DNA of 64,000 nt, taken from assembly GCF_022063185.1 (NCBI RefSeq), contig NZ_CP091913.1, positions 1,612,001 through 1,676,000 on the forward strand, written 5' to 3'. The position numbers were made by a program, and so were the translations under genes. Below, piece by piece: positions 34,967 to 44,768 of the stretch. Under the pieces are notes generated by a model that saw nothing but the letters and a program-made list of their open reading frames with translations, did no database searches and was not told the DNA's origin. The DNA comes from Nostoc sp. UHCC 0870. GTDB taxonomy: Bacteria > Cyanobacteriota > Cyanobacteriia > Cyanobacteriales > Nostocaceae. Numbering within the stretch: position 1 is the stretch's first letter; each line of letters starts with the position of its first letter.

Positions 34967-36724
34967 GTGTCCCACATCAGTAAGAGTGCGGTTCACGCAG
35001 TTCACTGCATAAATCCCGACTGTCAACGTCCCTATCCCCAACCTTGGGGAAACAAGTTTTGTAACAGCTGTGGCGCAGTGCTACAGATGTTAGATCGTTA
35101 TGTGCCAATACAACCCTTGGGTTCGGGGGGATTCGCCCAAATTTACACAGTCTGGGATGAAGTGACACAAAGCGAAAAAGTGCTGAAAGTTTTGGTGGAA
35201 GAGTCACCCAAGGCACTAGAATTATTTACACAAGAGGCGGCGGTTTTGGTGAGTTTGCGGCATCCGGGAGTGCCGAAGGTGGAAGCAGATGGAAATTTTC
35301 AGATAAATTTGACCAATCCCAAACCGCGCCAGTTAGCTTGTCTGGTGATGGAAAAAATCAACGGGCCGACTCTGGCAGAGATTTTAGAAAATTATCCCCA
35401 AGGTTGTCCAGAGGATGTTGTTGTCAACTGGTTGATCCAAGCACTAAAAATTTTACAGGAATTGCATAAGCGTCAAATTATTCACCGCGATATTAAACCT
35501 TCAAATTTGATGTTGCGGACTCCTGTATCAACAACATTACCAAATCAAGGCGGGACTGGCTGGGAACAATTGGTGCTAATTGATTTTGGTGGGGCAAAAC
35601 ACGTTAAAGCGGCAAGGCTGCGTCATGAATCTAGTTCTACAAGGTTATTTTCTTCTGGTTACAGTCCACCAGAACAGGTGAGTGGGGGAAACGTCGGGCC
35701 AGAAGCTGATTTTTATGCCCTTGGTCGAACTATGATTGAATTGCTGACAGGGAAGTATCCCGCAGATTTGGAAGATCCGCAAACAGGGGTTTTGCAGTGG
35801 CGTAACCGGGTGAATGTAAATCCTAAGTTGGCAGATTTATTAGATGAGATGGTAAATGAGGATGTGCGATCGCGCCCCACCAATGCTGCTATCATCCAAA
35901 AACGGCTAGCCAAAATTACTCACCCATCGTCATCATCACTAGAAACTAGTATCCAGCGAGTTTTAAGCCAAATTGCTCACCAATTTCAACTCTTACTGCA
36001 AGGGACTGAACAAGCATTAGGCGACTTTGGTCAAACTGTTCGCAAAATATGTTTGTGGATAGTTAAGACAATATTTCAAATTTTCACAGCTTGTGTGGCG
36101 ACAATTTGGGCGATGCTACTGACTGGTTTGGGTGCTGGTGCAGGCACAATCACCGGGTTTATTTTGGCATATCAGACCAGCTTAGGCGATCGCTTTGTTG
36201 AATTGATCTCTACTCAGCTACCCGAATTAGCGACTAAATCTCAACCTGCTGTAGGTGCAGAAATCTTAGTATTTGCCGCCGCAGGCTTAGGGACAGCCTG
36301 GGGACTAACAATTTCCGGTTGCTTTGGTCAACGGCGGCGGTTTTTAACAGCATCATTAATGGGTACAACCAGCTACGTCTTCGGCTGGTTATTATGGCAA
36401 GTTATCACATCTACTAGCGATCGCGGTGAAGGTTTAGTAGCAGCAACTGCGATCGCTGTTTTTTTGTTAGCACTGAGTACCGGTTTTCGTAGTCATCACA
36501 TAGTTTATGCCGTAATCGGAGGCTTTGGTGCAGCAATGGGTTTTGCCGCGTTGCTAATTTTAGGATTTCCCACCACTGTCTTACAATTTTCTAGTCGTCC
36601 CCTGTGGTCGGAATTATCCTTACCCATAGCCTTTTTTAGTTCCGTCGGTATCTTTACTAGCTTTTGGTTAGCAGTAAGTTATTACCTAATTGTCCCCAGT
36701 TTAAAGTTTTTAGGCTGGCGATAG
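34967..36724 (+). CDS. Zinc-ribbon Ser/Thr protein kinase with four C-terminal TM helices
   Basis: 585 aa from a GTG; a start a few codons later is possible. The N terminus has a zinc ribbon (CINPDCQRPYP, FCNSCGAVL). The kinase domain is complete: LGSGGFAQIYTVW, Lys in EKVLKV, HRDIKPSN catalytic loop, LIDFGGAKH, and SGYSPPEQVSGG activation loop. About residue 350 on there are four TM helices (IFTACVATIWAMLLTGLGAG, AEILVFAAAGLGTAWGL, ATAIAVFLLALSTGF, LSLPIAFFSSVGIFTSFWLA). It is a likely membrane-tethered kinase; its targets are unknown. It shares its architecture with the likely pseudokinase at 21825. Confidence 0.92.
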   Translation: MSHISKSAVHAVHCINPDCQRPYPQPWGNKFCNSCGAVLQMLDRYVPIQPLGSGGFAQIYTVWDEVTQSEKVLKVLVEESPKALELFTQEAAVLVSLRHPGVPKVEADGNFQINLTNPKPRQLACLVMEKINGPTLAEILENYPQGCPEDVVVNWLIQALKILQELHKRQIIHRDIKPSNLMLRTPVSTTLPNQGGTGWEQLVLIDFGGAKHVKAARLRHESSSTRLFSSGYSPPEQVSGGNVGPEADFYALGRTMIELLTGKYPADLEDPQTGVLQWRNRVNVNPKLADLLDEMVNEDVRSRPTNAAIIQKRLAKITHPSSSSLETSIQRVLSQIAHQFQLLLQGTEQALGDFGQTVRKICLWIVKTIFQIFTACVATIWAMLLTGLGAGAGTITGFILAYQTSLGDRFVELISTQLPELATKSQPAVGAEILVFAAAGLGTAWGLTISGCFGQRRRFLTASLMGTTSYVFGWLLWQVITSTSDRGEGLVAATAIAVFLLALSTGFRSHHIVYAVIGGFGAAMGFAALLILGFPTTVLQFSSRPLWSELSLPIAFFSSVGIFTSFWLAVSYYLIVPSLKFLGWR

Positions 36725-37375
36725 AGTGAGTAACTGGGGATAAATCAAGTCAAAAGTCAAAAATAAATTGCATCTGATGACCATAGATTCATTTCTATGA
36801 CCAGAAACACTACCAGCCCAGAACGATTCGCACTTGCACGTATCTCGTCCATACCCATTCACAGCTTATACAGAGAGAGCTTTTTTACCTCCGTCCCGAC
36901 TTTTCAAACATCCTCTCAAAGTCAAAGCATATGACTATAGTGTTGCATATATGTTGCGATCGAGTATCTCATTTGCATAATATGAATTTCAACTGCAAAG
37001 GGATGAAATAGCAAATAGTTGAAAATAACCAGTTATATCAACTTTTAATGCTAACTTTGTCCATCGTTGCAAGAGTGAGCAAATACATCAAATAATGTGC
37101 TTTAACGCTTTTATCAGGTGTTAGATAATCCTGGGAATATAGCCTTTTCATTTTATATGGAACATCAGGTTATATCGAACAAAAATTAATTTCTTTTATA
37201 TCCTATGCTTAACAATCACAATTAAATGTGATTATTTAACGGTGGTCATTAAATGCCATTTTGACACTTAACTAGTCAATAGCTGTCAGTCTAATTTTTG
37301 CTGAAAATTTAGTGATGGCACATTGATTATCTGAAAACAAGGCTTTTTCAACATTAGTAAATTTAGGAGATACGG
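36725..37375. other. Intergenic region upstream of the SDR gene
   Basis: 651 bp of AT-rich DNA with no repeat family or gene recognised. GTCAAAAGTCAAAA at the left end is a heptamer remnant. AGGAG lies 8 bp upstream of the SDR start. A regulatory leader is possible, but no motif I trust was found. Confidence 0.5.
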
Positions 37376-38263
37376 ATGACAACACTCAAAGGGAAGACAG
37401 TTCTTTTAACTGGTGCTTCACGCGGTCTGGGAGTATATATTGCCCGTACCCTGGCAAAAGAGCAAGCAACTATAGTTGGTGTTTCTCGTTCAAAATCAGA
37501 GCTAGATCAAGTATGTTCTCAAATCAATGATTTTGGTGGCAAAGGGATCGGTATTCCCTTTGACATGACAAACGTGACAGAACTTTCTACTTTAGTACAG
37601 CAGGTTGATAGAATTGTAGGTCCAGTTGATATTTTAATTAATAATGCTGGCATAGAAGTTTATCGTGTTTTTGTAAACTATTCTCTAGAAGAAATACAGT
37701 CAATAGTGACAACTAATCTACTATCTGCGATTGAACTAACTCGTTTATTACTACCAAGTATGTTAGAACGAGGTAGTGGAAAAATTATTAATGTTGCCTC
37801 CATAGCAGGTAAAAAAGGCGTTGCCTACAACAGCATTTATTCTGCAAGTAAAGCTGGTTTAATTCTGTGGACTGATGCCATACGACAAGAATTAGCTGGC
37901 ACTGATGTAAATATATCGGCAATCTGTCCAGGATATGTAAGTAAAGTCGGAATGACTGTTAACAGTCATGTACCAATACCCAGATTAGCGGGTATCTCCA
38001 CACCAACATATATAGCAAATGCCATCCTCAAATCTCTGCAAAAAAAACAACCGGAGTTAATAGTTAATGAAAATATTTTAACCGAAATTATGACAAAATT
38101 TTTGTTTGCGTTCGGACAGATTTATCCCGAATTTGTAGACAAAGTTTATCGACTCATTGGCGTAGTCAAACTTAATCAAAGGCGTGCAGATAAATTGAAC
38201 GATATGGCAATTATGTCTAATAAAATACCGACAATCTTGACTAATACTGCTGTTTTAAAATAA
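37376..38263 (+). CDS. Short-chain dehydrogenase/reductase, HetN-like, with an ERGSGK motif
   Basis: 295 aa. Classical SDR: TGASRGLG (12-19) NAD(P)-binding, NNAG (89-92), Ser142, and YSASK (Tyr155, Lys159) as catalytic set. A C-terminal extension of about 60 aa is hydrophobic in part. Residues 131-136 are ERGSGK, one residue away from the ERGSGR peptide that HetN and PatS use to inhibit heterocyst differentiation. The same place in many SDRs is RGxGxI, so this can be coincidence. The neighbours are exporters, which suggests lipid or peptide synthesis coupled to export. Confidence 0.85.
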   Translation: MTTLKGKTVLLTGASRGLGVYIARTLAKEQATIVGVSRSKSELDQVCSQINDFGGKGIGIPFDMTNVTELSTLVQQVDRIVGPVDILINNAGIEVYRVFVNYSLEEIQSIVTTNLLSAIELTRLLLPSMLERGSGKIINVASIAGKKGVAYNSIYSASKAGLILWTDAIRQELAGTDVNISAICPGYVSKVGMTVNSHVPIPRLAGISTPTYIANAILKSLQKKQPELIVNENILTEIMTKFLFAFGQIYPEFVDKVYRLIGVVKLNQRRADKLNDMAIMSNKIPTILTNTAVLK

Positions 38264-38574
38264 TAGGCTAATCTAAAATTTTATAATTCTCAAACTTGAG
38301 GATTATAAAAAAGCTAATACTTAATTAGTTCATTTTTGCCATTAAGAGTTGGACGTTACTTGAGCCTCGCCCACAAATTATTTTATATGGATATGTTGCA
38401 ACCTGGAAGCTAACATCTTTAAGACTTAAAAGAACGTAACTCCTTATCCACTCTTTTCTCATTTATGGTTGATATGCCTCGTTTCATGAAATTGGTCAAA
38501 GAGCTTCCTTTGAATCTCCAATGATAGTAGGTAATCAAAATTTTGCCCCCATAATTCCGATATCTACTTAAGTT

Positions 38575-40230
38575 ATGAACCTGATCCGCCTTCTGTTTCG
38601 TACTTCTTCTTTTCACCTTAGTCTCGCAATCATGGCTGGTATTCTCGGCGGTGCTACTGCTGCTGGTTTAATTGCCCTAATTAATCAGGCATTAAATCAA
38701 AACCAGCCATCGACAAGTACGTTAGTTTGGAGTTTTGTCGGTCTTTGTCTGCTGCGGCTGATTGCTAATTTTGCTTCTCAAATTCTGTTAATCAATCTCT
38801 CGGAAAAAGCCATTCTCGACTTGCGGATACTCTTAAGCCGCCGCATTCTTGCATCACCTCTGCGTAATTTAGAACAAATCGGTGCTTATGGTCTTTTAGC
38901 CGTCCTCACTGAAGATATTCAAACAATCTCTAACATGGCTATTACTATTCCCTTTTTGTGTACAAATATCGCCATAGTAATTGCATGTCTGATTTATCTT
39001 AGCTACCTCTCTAAAATGGTTTTTATGATTGGTATTAGCTTTATGTTCTTGGGAATACTCAGCTATTCACTACCAATGATTAAAGCCATGTCTTTTCTAA
39101 AATTGGCTCGTGAGCAGGAAGATAGATTATTTAAGCATTTTCGCACTGTAACTCAAGGCGCAAAGGAACTCAAGTTACATCGCCAGCGACGGCAAGCATT
39201 TATCTCTGAAGATTTACGTAATACTGCCCTCAAGTACCGCAGTCATAATGTGGTGGGTATGAGTATCTTTGCTGGTGCTGCTAGTTGGGGACAAATTCTG
39301 TTTTTTGTAGCTATTGGTTTGCTCTTATTCATAATTCCAAATATCAGAGAAATTCACCCTAAAGTTCTATCTGCATATGCTCTAACTATCATCTATTTGA
39401 TAGCACCGTTAGAATACATTATTAGTCTTATGCCTAGCATCTTTCGGGCTTTAGTTGCTTTAGATAAAGTCGAATCTTTGGGTTTGTCATTGGCAAATTA
39501 TTCAAATGAAACTGTTTCTGATGATTTGCTGAATTCAAATAAAGATTGGAAAGATATAGAACTAGTAAATGTAACTCATACTTACTATCAGGAGAGAGAA
39601 GATAATAATTTTACTCTTGGACCTATTAATCTCAAGTTTTATCCAGGAGAACTTATTTTTATTGTAGGAGGTAACGGTAGTGGTAAATCTACTTTAGCTA
39701 AATTAATTACTGGGCTTTACACCCCTGAAAAAGGAGAGATTTATTTAGATGGTAAGTCTATTAATAATCAGAATCGAGAATGGTATAATCATCAGTTTTC
39801 TGTAGTATTTTCTGATTTTTATCTTTTTGATCGCTTGCTGGGTTTGGATAGTAATGATTTGGATATTCAAACTCGAAAATATCTTACTCAATTACAACTT
39901 GACCATAAAGTTAAGGTCAGTAATGGTGTGCTTTCAACCACTGATCTTTCTCAAGGACAGCGTAAGCGTCTTGCTCTGATTACAGCTTACTTAGAAGATC
40001 GCCCCATCTATATGTTTGATGAATGGGCTTCAGATCAAGATCCAGTATTCAAAGAAATTTTCTACACTCAACTTCTAGCAGATTTAAAGAACAGAGGAAA
40101 AACTGTACTAGTTATCTGTCACGATGATCAGTATTTTTATTTGGCAGATCGGATTATCAAGCTGGAATACGGACAGATTAAAGATGAAAATTTAGCCATT
40201 GCAAAGGAGGAAAATAATGTTTACAACTAA
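38575..40230 (+). CDS. Cyclic-peptide-type ABC exporter (permease-ATPase fusion)
   Basis: 551 aa. An N-terminal six-TM exporter domain (MAGILGGATAAGLIALINQA first) is followed by an ATPase: Walker A FIVGGNGSGKSTLAKLI, signature DLSQGQRKRLAL, Walker B PIYMFDEWASDQDP, H-loop VLVICHDDQYF. The short linker and the DEWASDQDP sequence match the SyrD/PvdE cyclic-peptide exporter family. The end overlaps the start of the next gene by 14 bp, so the two are translationally coupled. The substrate is unknown. Confidence 0.9.
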   Translation: MNLIRLLFRTSSFHLSLAIMAGILGGATAAGLIALINQALNQNQPSTSTLVWSFVGLCLLRLIANFASQILLINLSEKAILDLRILLSRRILASPLRNLEQIGAYGLLAVLTEDIQTISNMAITIPFLCTNIAIVIACLIYLSYLSKMVFMIGISFMFLGILSYSLPMIKAMSFLKLAREQEDRLFKHFRTVTQGAKELKLHRQRRQAFISEDLRNTALKYRSHNVVGMSIFAGAASWGQILFFVAIGLLLFIIPNIREIHPKVLSAYALTIIYLIAPLEYIISLMPSIFRALVALDKVESLGLSLANYSNETVSDDLLNSNKDWKDIELVNVTHTYYQEREDNNFTLGPINLKFYPGELIFIVGGNGSGKSTLAKLITGLYTPEKGEIYLDGKSINNQNREWYNHQFSVVFSDFYLFDRLLGLDSNDLDIQTRKYLTQLQLDHKVKVSNGVLSTTDLSQGQRKRLALITAYLEDRPIYMFDEWASDQDPVFKEIFYTQLLADLKNRGKTVLVICHDDQYFYLADRIIKLEYGQIKDENLAIAKEENNVYN

Positions 40231-41584
40231 ACTCTTGTTACTATCTGAGCAACCCACTAAGTTTTTAAGAGGGAAAGAAATTACATTAAGAGAAAAACAA
40301 GATAGAACTTTAGAAGCAGATGTAAAATCCGTTTTATCTTACAAAGCATGGATTAATGCCAAAACTAATAATCTTTTGGACAATACAAGAATATTAAGCA
40401 TAGTAGCATCTGCCAAAGGAGCAGAAAATTATTTACCTTATACTATCCCAAAAATCATTCAACAAATTTCTGAAATAGGAATGAAGGCTGATATAGTAAT
40501 TGGTCTGAATAATGGTTTTGAATGTCCGACTGTTATCAAAGGTTTAACTTCACTTTCAGATGTCCAAGTAATTCATTTATATACTGGAGATAAGGTAGCC
40601 AATAATATCCCAGCAATAATATTTGACAATTCGATGTGCAAAGGTAAACCCTATTGCATAACTAACATAAAATCTCACCAATCCAGGCACAGGATATTTG
40701 TCGTTCATCAGAAACAGGGGGAACACGCAGCTGGTAAAATTCGAGTTTTAGGGGATATTTATGGTTCATTGCTACTGGAGAGTATAAATAATGGATGGAT
40801 ACCACCCGCAATTTTAATAGCTTTTGATGCTGAATCTCAGTTTTTAGTTGAGCATAAGCCTTCATCAATTGAATTAGACTCTAATGGTTTAAGTGTAATA
40901 GTTAATCAACTAAAAAAATATCCACAAATAGATATTTTAGGAACAAGAAATAAGTTTGCTGTGTATCAAAAATCCATGTTCAATGGTGTTGATATTTTAC
41001 TACCTAATCTAGCAGAGCAAGTACCTCCGATTCAATGGTTTATAGATATTAGTCATGGAAAATTTAGCGGATTTAAGTATCACCCAGGAGGCGGTACATT
41101 TGGTAAAACTGATGTGATGGTTAGCTTATTATTACTAATCTCTGAAAAATATCCTGGTGTCAGATGTGAAGATACTCAACTCTCGGTATTAGCCCACTAT
41201 GCTGGCTTTATAAGCGATATATTTTTAGATGTTATTTCTATAAATAGAAGCCCTAGTATGGATGAGATGACAAATGATCAGACACCAAAAAAGGCTTGGA
41301 TAGAACAAATTTACAGATGGTTAGTTTCCATTTATGGATTAAAAATTGTTTACGGTGAGCATAACGTTAAAAGGTTCGCTAATAGTGGTTTTCCTTTGTT
41401 TATTTTGACGAATCCATTGGTATTTCTCAAAAGTGTTATGGAAAACGAAAAAATACAATTATATACAGTAATCAAAAAAATAAGATTTTTGCTAATAGCT
41501 TTTTTGACATTTCAGCAAATCCTTAAAAAGAGTAGAAAACATCCTGACATACTACAAGGCAATAAAACAAAAGCTTATTGGTAA
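40217..41584 (+). CDS. Unknown protein, possibly GT-A-like glycosyltransferase, coupled to the exporter
   Basis: 455 aa. The ATG at 40217 is chosen because AAAGGAGG (40203-40210) precedes it, inside the end of the ABC gene. ILSIVASAKGAENYLPYTIP with KADIVIGLNNGFEC resembles the first strand and loop of nucleotide-sugar-dependent transferases. AILIAFDAESQFLVEH could be a DxD-like site (DAE). FKYHPGGGTFGKTDVMVSLL and VRCEDTQLSVLAHYAGF look like acceptor-site segments. The C-terminal KKIRFLLIAFLTFQQILK is amphipathic. No known family is recognised with confidence. Confidence 0.6.
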   Translation: MFTTKLLLLSEQPTKFLRGKEITLREKQDRTLEADVKSVLSYKAWINAKTNNLLDNTRILSIVASAKGAENYLPYTIPKIIQQISEIGMKADIVIGLNNGFECPTVIKGLTSLSDVQVIHLYTGDKVANNIPAIIFDNSMCKGKPYCITNIKSHQSRHRIFVVHQKQGEHAAGKIRVLGDIYGSLLLESINNGWIPPAILIAFDAESQFLVEHKPSSIELDSNGLSVIVNQLKKYPQIDILGTRNKFAVYQKSMFNGVDILLPNLAEQVPPIQWFIDISHGKFSGFKYHPGGGTFGKTDVMVSLLLLISEKYPGVRCEDTQLSVLAHYAGFISDIFLDVISINRSPSMDEMTNDQTPKKAWIEQIYRWLVSIYGLKIVYGEHNVKRFANSGFPLFILTNPLVFLKSVMENEKIQLYTVIKKIRFLLIAFLTFQQILKKSRKHPDILQGNKTKAYW

Positions 41585-41824
41585 AAGTAAGGATGTCACC
41601 ATAAATATATTGAGCCCTTTTTACTGAGTTCGATCCAGTGCTAAGATTCTTGCTACACCTGATCTTCAACTGCAAAAATTAAAAATGTCGATCACCCTGT
41701 TTGAGCCATTTCACTATCCACCTCATCCAAACACAATCTTTGTGTTCACACTACCTGCAAATCTGCTGCTATCATGCCTTTGGTGCAAAAATCATCTTAA
41801 GCATTACCCCTCAAGGCATTAGGA

Positions 41825-41956
41825 AACACCAAAAAATAAATTATCCGCAATTGATGGTTGGTAGGGTGCGTCAGTATGAATAATTTCTGAGTATAGTTAG
41901 GTTCTATCGCACTGACGCACCCTACAGTTTGAATATTTTTTTATCTGGAAGTCCCT
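41825..41956. repeat. Dispersed repeat, copy B, with inverted core
   Basis: The arms TAGGGTGCGTCAGT (41862-41875) and ACTGACGCACCCTA (41911-41924) enclose a 35-bp core (41876-41910). The core is the reverse complement of the copy A core (19200-19234) with one mismatch. Both flanks keep the copy A orientation. Confidence 0.88.
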
Positions 41957-42003
41957 TAATTCCTCTCACCCTGACAAAATCAGCGAACGTACAGAAATTA
42001 ATA

Positions 42004-42040
42004 CCCCCTGATGGTATTTCTTTGGCCATCAGGGGGTTTA
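42004..42040 (+). terminator. Rho-independent-like terminator after the export genes
   Basis: CCCCCTGATGG (42004-42014) pairs with CCATCAGGGGG (42026-42036), with an 11-nt loop, followed by TTTATAT. It lies about 420 bp past the GT-like gene and separates it from the devBCA leader. Confidence 0.75.
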
Positions 42041-42067
42041 TATAGGTGATAGACTATAATTTGTTCG

Positions 42068-42081
42068 GTATAGTTGATTAC
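42068..42081. promoter_or_regulatory. Candidate NtcA box GTA-N8-TAC upstream of devBCA
   Basis: GTATAGTTGATTAC matches the NtcA consensus exactly. It lies just after the terminator and about 980 bp before devB. A TAN3T element (TAAATT, 42099-42104) is nearer than the usual 22 bp. NtcA control and a long leader are known for devBCA in Anabaena. By chance such a match is not rare in 1 kb, so the call is tentative. Confidence 0.45.
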
Positions 42082-43058
42082 GATTCGATTGTAAAACCTA
42101 AATTAGTTTTTGACCAGTATGATAAGCAGAATTAATCTTATTTTTATAAGTTCTTTATAACCGCTTCATTCACGTTATTTACTGAGAAAACTAGATACAA
42201 TCGTGTACGTATATCACAAATTATAATTTGTCATCCATAATAATACCTAAAAAATATAAAATTTAAGTTATTCATTGCTGTATAGTTGTTAACTGGCCAT
42301 GAGTTATGGAGTGCAGTAGAGGCGGATTTACCCGAATCATCGTGAATATTTGAGGATATTTCTGAAACCGTCCCTACTAAAATCTAAAATTGGTTAACTT
42401 TTGACTTGATTTATCCTCAGTTAGAAATACATCATTTAAAATACGTTTATTTGCTATTGCTAAACTTAAAAAAGACTTGCTACAGTATCAAAATTATGTT
42501 GCAAAAATTATATTTTCACTGGTGTAATCAACCATAAATTATGTTCATCAAGTGGTAAAGATAGTTTTTGGAAAATGTTATCTTGTGGTACAAAATTTAT
42601 CTGCAAAAATGGTATTTTGATGATAATTGTGGTAAAAAGTCTCCAAAAAAGCCCAATAAAGTCATATAGATTGCAGAAAATTTTGGCAGAGTTTGACAAA
42701 CTGAAATCTATCTGCAAAATCAGATTGTCTAACTCATAACTTACGCACGAAAAGATATAGCTAACCTAAATCATTCGTGAGAGCCAAGAATCTCGGTTTC
42801 TCAAAGCAACCAGGGTTCTGAAGTCTGGATGGCTATAGATAGTTAACATCATAAATTTGCATCTCACCCTCATAGCCTGTTATTAGCAATGGCGTACCCA
42901 CCCAGCGTAGGCGATCGCCATTTAAAAAAGCTGTGAATTTAAATATTTATCAGGCATAACATCTAAAACTCGATAAAGTCGGAAATTCTTAATTACGAAT
43001 TTGTAACCTCGCTTTTTGACTTTCATCAACACAATTTCAGATAAACGGGTAAAAAACC

Positions 43059-44483
43059 ATGTCAAGGGTGACTGAGCAGCCAAGCTCAAGAGAGCAGCCA
43101 CTTGAGCTAGAACAACCTAAGATTTGGTGGGGTCTTGCTGTAGCCCTACCAGTAGCAGTGGCTGCTGGCTTATTAGCTACAGCAAAATTTGAGCAAATCA
43201 GCAAATTCAACCCATCTGTACCCATCAAACCAGTCGCTAGTAGTATTAGTGCTTTGGGACGCTTAGAACCACAAGGCGAAGTGATTAGACTTTCCGCACC
43301 AGCAGGAGGATTGCAATCATCTTCACGAGTCAAGCAGCTCTTCGTCAAAGAGGGAGAACGAGTGAGAAAGGGACAAGTGATTGCAATTTTAGATAATCAT
43401 GATACTCAACTAGCGGCTATGGATGAAGCAAAAGCACGACTTCAAGAAGCCCGTGCTAGCCTGGCGCAAGTTAGAGTAGGGTCGCCTAGAGATATTCAAG
43501 CACAAACAGCAGTCATTGCTCGCTTGCAAGCTCAGTTACGGGGAGAAAGCGAAGCCCAGCAAGCGATGATTACTCGCATAGCCGCCCAATTAAGTGCTGA
43601 AAAAATTGCTCAACAAGCCACAGTCAATCGTTTAGAAGCGGAACTCAGAGGACAACAAGATAGTTTAAGAGCCACACTCAATCGCATCCAAGCCGAGCAA
43701 CGTAACGCTCAGGTGGATGCTGGACGCTACGATTTTCTCTACCGAGAAGGGGCAATTTCTCAGCAAGAACGAGATAGAAGGCGATTGAGTGCGATTACTG
43801 CTAATCAACAAGTAATTGAAACCCAAGCCGCCCTCCGTCAAGCAGTGGCGACTATACGACAGCAAGTAGCTGAGGCTAGAGCAAATCAAGTCAAAACTTT
43901 ATCAACTTTGCAACAGCAGCTAGTAGAAGCTAGAGTTACGCGAGAGAAAACTATCAACACCTTACGAAGACAAATCGACGAAGAAAAAGCCAGACTCAAA
44001 AGACTGGTGGAAGTTAGTCCTACCGATGTGCAGATGGCGCAAGCTCAAGTTAGTAATGCGATCGCTAACGTCAGAAAAGCCGAAGCAGAACTAAAATTAA
44101 GCTACGTGCAAGCACCAGCAGCTGGGGAAGTTTTAAAAATTCACACCAAGTCAGGCGAATCCATTAGCTCAGAAGGTATTGCTGAGATGGGTGAAACTGA
44201 ACAAATGACAGTGATTGCAGAAGTACCTGAAGACGGTATTGGTAGAGTGCGTGTTGGTCAAAATGTCACAGTCTCTAGCAACAATGGTGCTTTTAGCGGC
44301 GAATTAAAAGGAACTGTCACTGAAATTGGTAGAAGAATCGGTAAAAAAGACGTGCTAAACACAGATCCCGCAGCTGATGTTGATGCCAGAGTTGTAGAAG
44401 TAAAAATTACCTTATCACCAGAAGATAGTGAAAAAGTTTCTGGTTTAACCTACGCCAAGGTAATGGTTGAAATTAATAACTAA
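43059..44483 (+). CDS. devB: DevB-type HlyD membrane-fusion protein
   Basis: 474 aa. One N-terminal TM (WWGLAVALPVAVAAGLLATA) is followed by a biotinyl-lipoyl half (GGLQSSSRVKQLFVKEGERV then RKGQVIAILDNHD). A long coiled-coil hairpin of Gln/Ala/Arg heptads follows (about residues 120-345, with IARLQAQLRGESEAQQAMIT). The second lipoyl half reads LSYVQAPAAGEVLKIHTKSG. It bridges an inner-membrane ABC pump to TolC (HgdD). DevBCA exports heterocyst glycolipid, but Anabaena-type genomes carry several paralogues, so the substrate here is open. Confidence 0.9.
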   Translation: MSRVTEQPSSREQPLELEQPKIWWGLAVALPVAVAAGLLATAKFEQISKFNPSVPIKPVASSISALGRLEPQGEVIRLSAPAGGLQSSSRVKQLFVKEGERVRKGQVIAILDNHDTQLAAMDEAKARLQEARASLAQVRVGSPRDIQAQTAVIARLQAQLRGESEAQQAMITRIAAQLSAEKIAQQATVNRLEAELRGQQDSLRATLNRIQAEQRNAQVDAGRYDFLYREGAISQQERDRRRLSAITANQQVIETQAALRQAVATIRQQVAEARANQVKTLSTLQQQLVEARVTREKTINTLRRQIDEEKARLKRLVEVSPTDVQMAQAQVSNAIANVRKAEAELKLSYVQAPAAGEVLKIHTKSGESISSEGIAEMGETEQMTVIAEVPEDGIGRVRVGQNVTVSSNNGAFSGELKGTVTEIGRRIGKKDVLNTDPAADVDARVVEVKITLSPEDSEKVSGLTYAKVMVEINN

Positions 44484-44719
44484 TTAGGTGACAGAAGACA
44501 GGTGACAGGTGACAAGGGAAGGAGTTTTGACTGTGGACTAATAGCTAATGACATTTTTTGAATTCAAAATGCAAAATTCAAAATGAAGAATGGAAATAAT
44601 TTTGAATTAATTCTGGGTACAATCCCCCGCCACAATTTTCTCTACGTTCCCTGCGGGACGCTTAAGCGAACAATTAGCAGTGAGTAGCCTACGGCAAGTA
44701 AGCTCCCACTAATTATCTT

Positions 44720-44768
44720 TAATTTTGAATTTTGAATTTTGAATTTTGAATTGGAGCGAAGCGACTTG
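44720..44768 (+). promoter_or_regulatory. Repeat carrying the Shine-Dalgarno and TTG start of devC
   Basis: TTTTGAA heptamers run into GAATTGGAGCGAAGCGACTT. GGAG is at 44753-44756 and TTG at 44766-44768. The same block with the same spacing lies at 8530-8560. The devC frame is open through the repeat from 44739, but homologues begin about ten residues before PLAWLQL, which favours 44766. Confidence 0.6.

Larger units (their letters stand above)
41585..43058. other. Long intergenic region before devB
   Basis: 1.47 kb without a supported gene. It holds repeat copy B (41825-41956), a terminator (42004-42036), a GTA-N8-TAC box (42068-42081), a degenerate GGGGCGGGTT repeat (42317-42384) and an AT-rich leader. 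If transcription starts near the box, devB would have a leader of almost 1 kb. A long leader is known for devBCA of Anabaena. Confidence 0.6.

Noticed and set aside
37376..38263. Calling the SDR hetN
   Set aside because: The motif is ERGSGK, not ERGSGR. The neighbours are not the known hetN-hgl set, and RGxGxI is common in SDRs.
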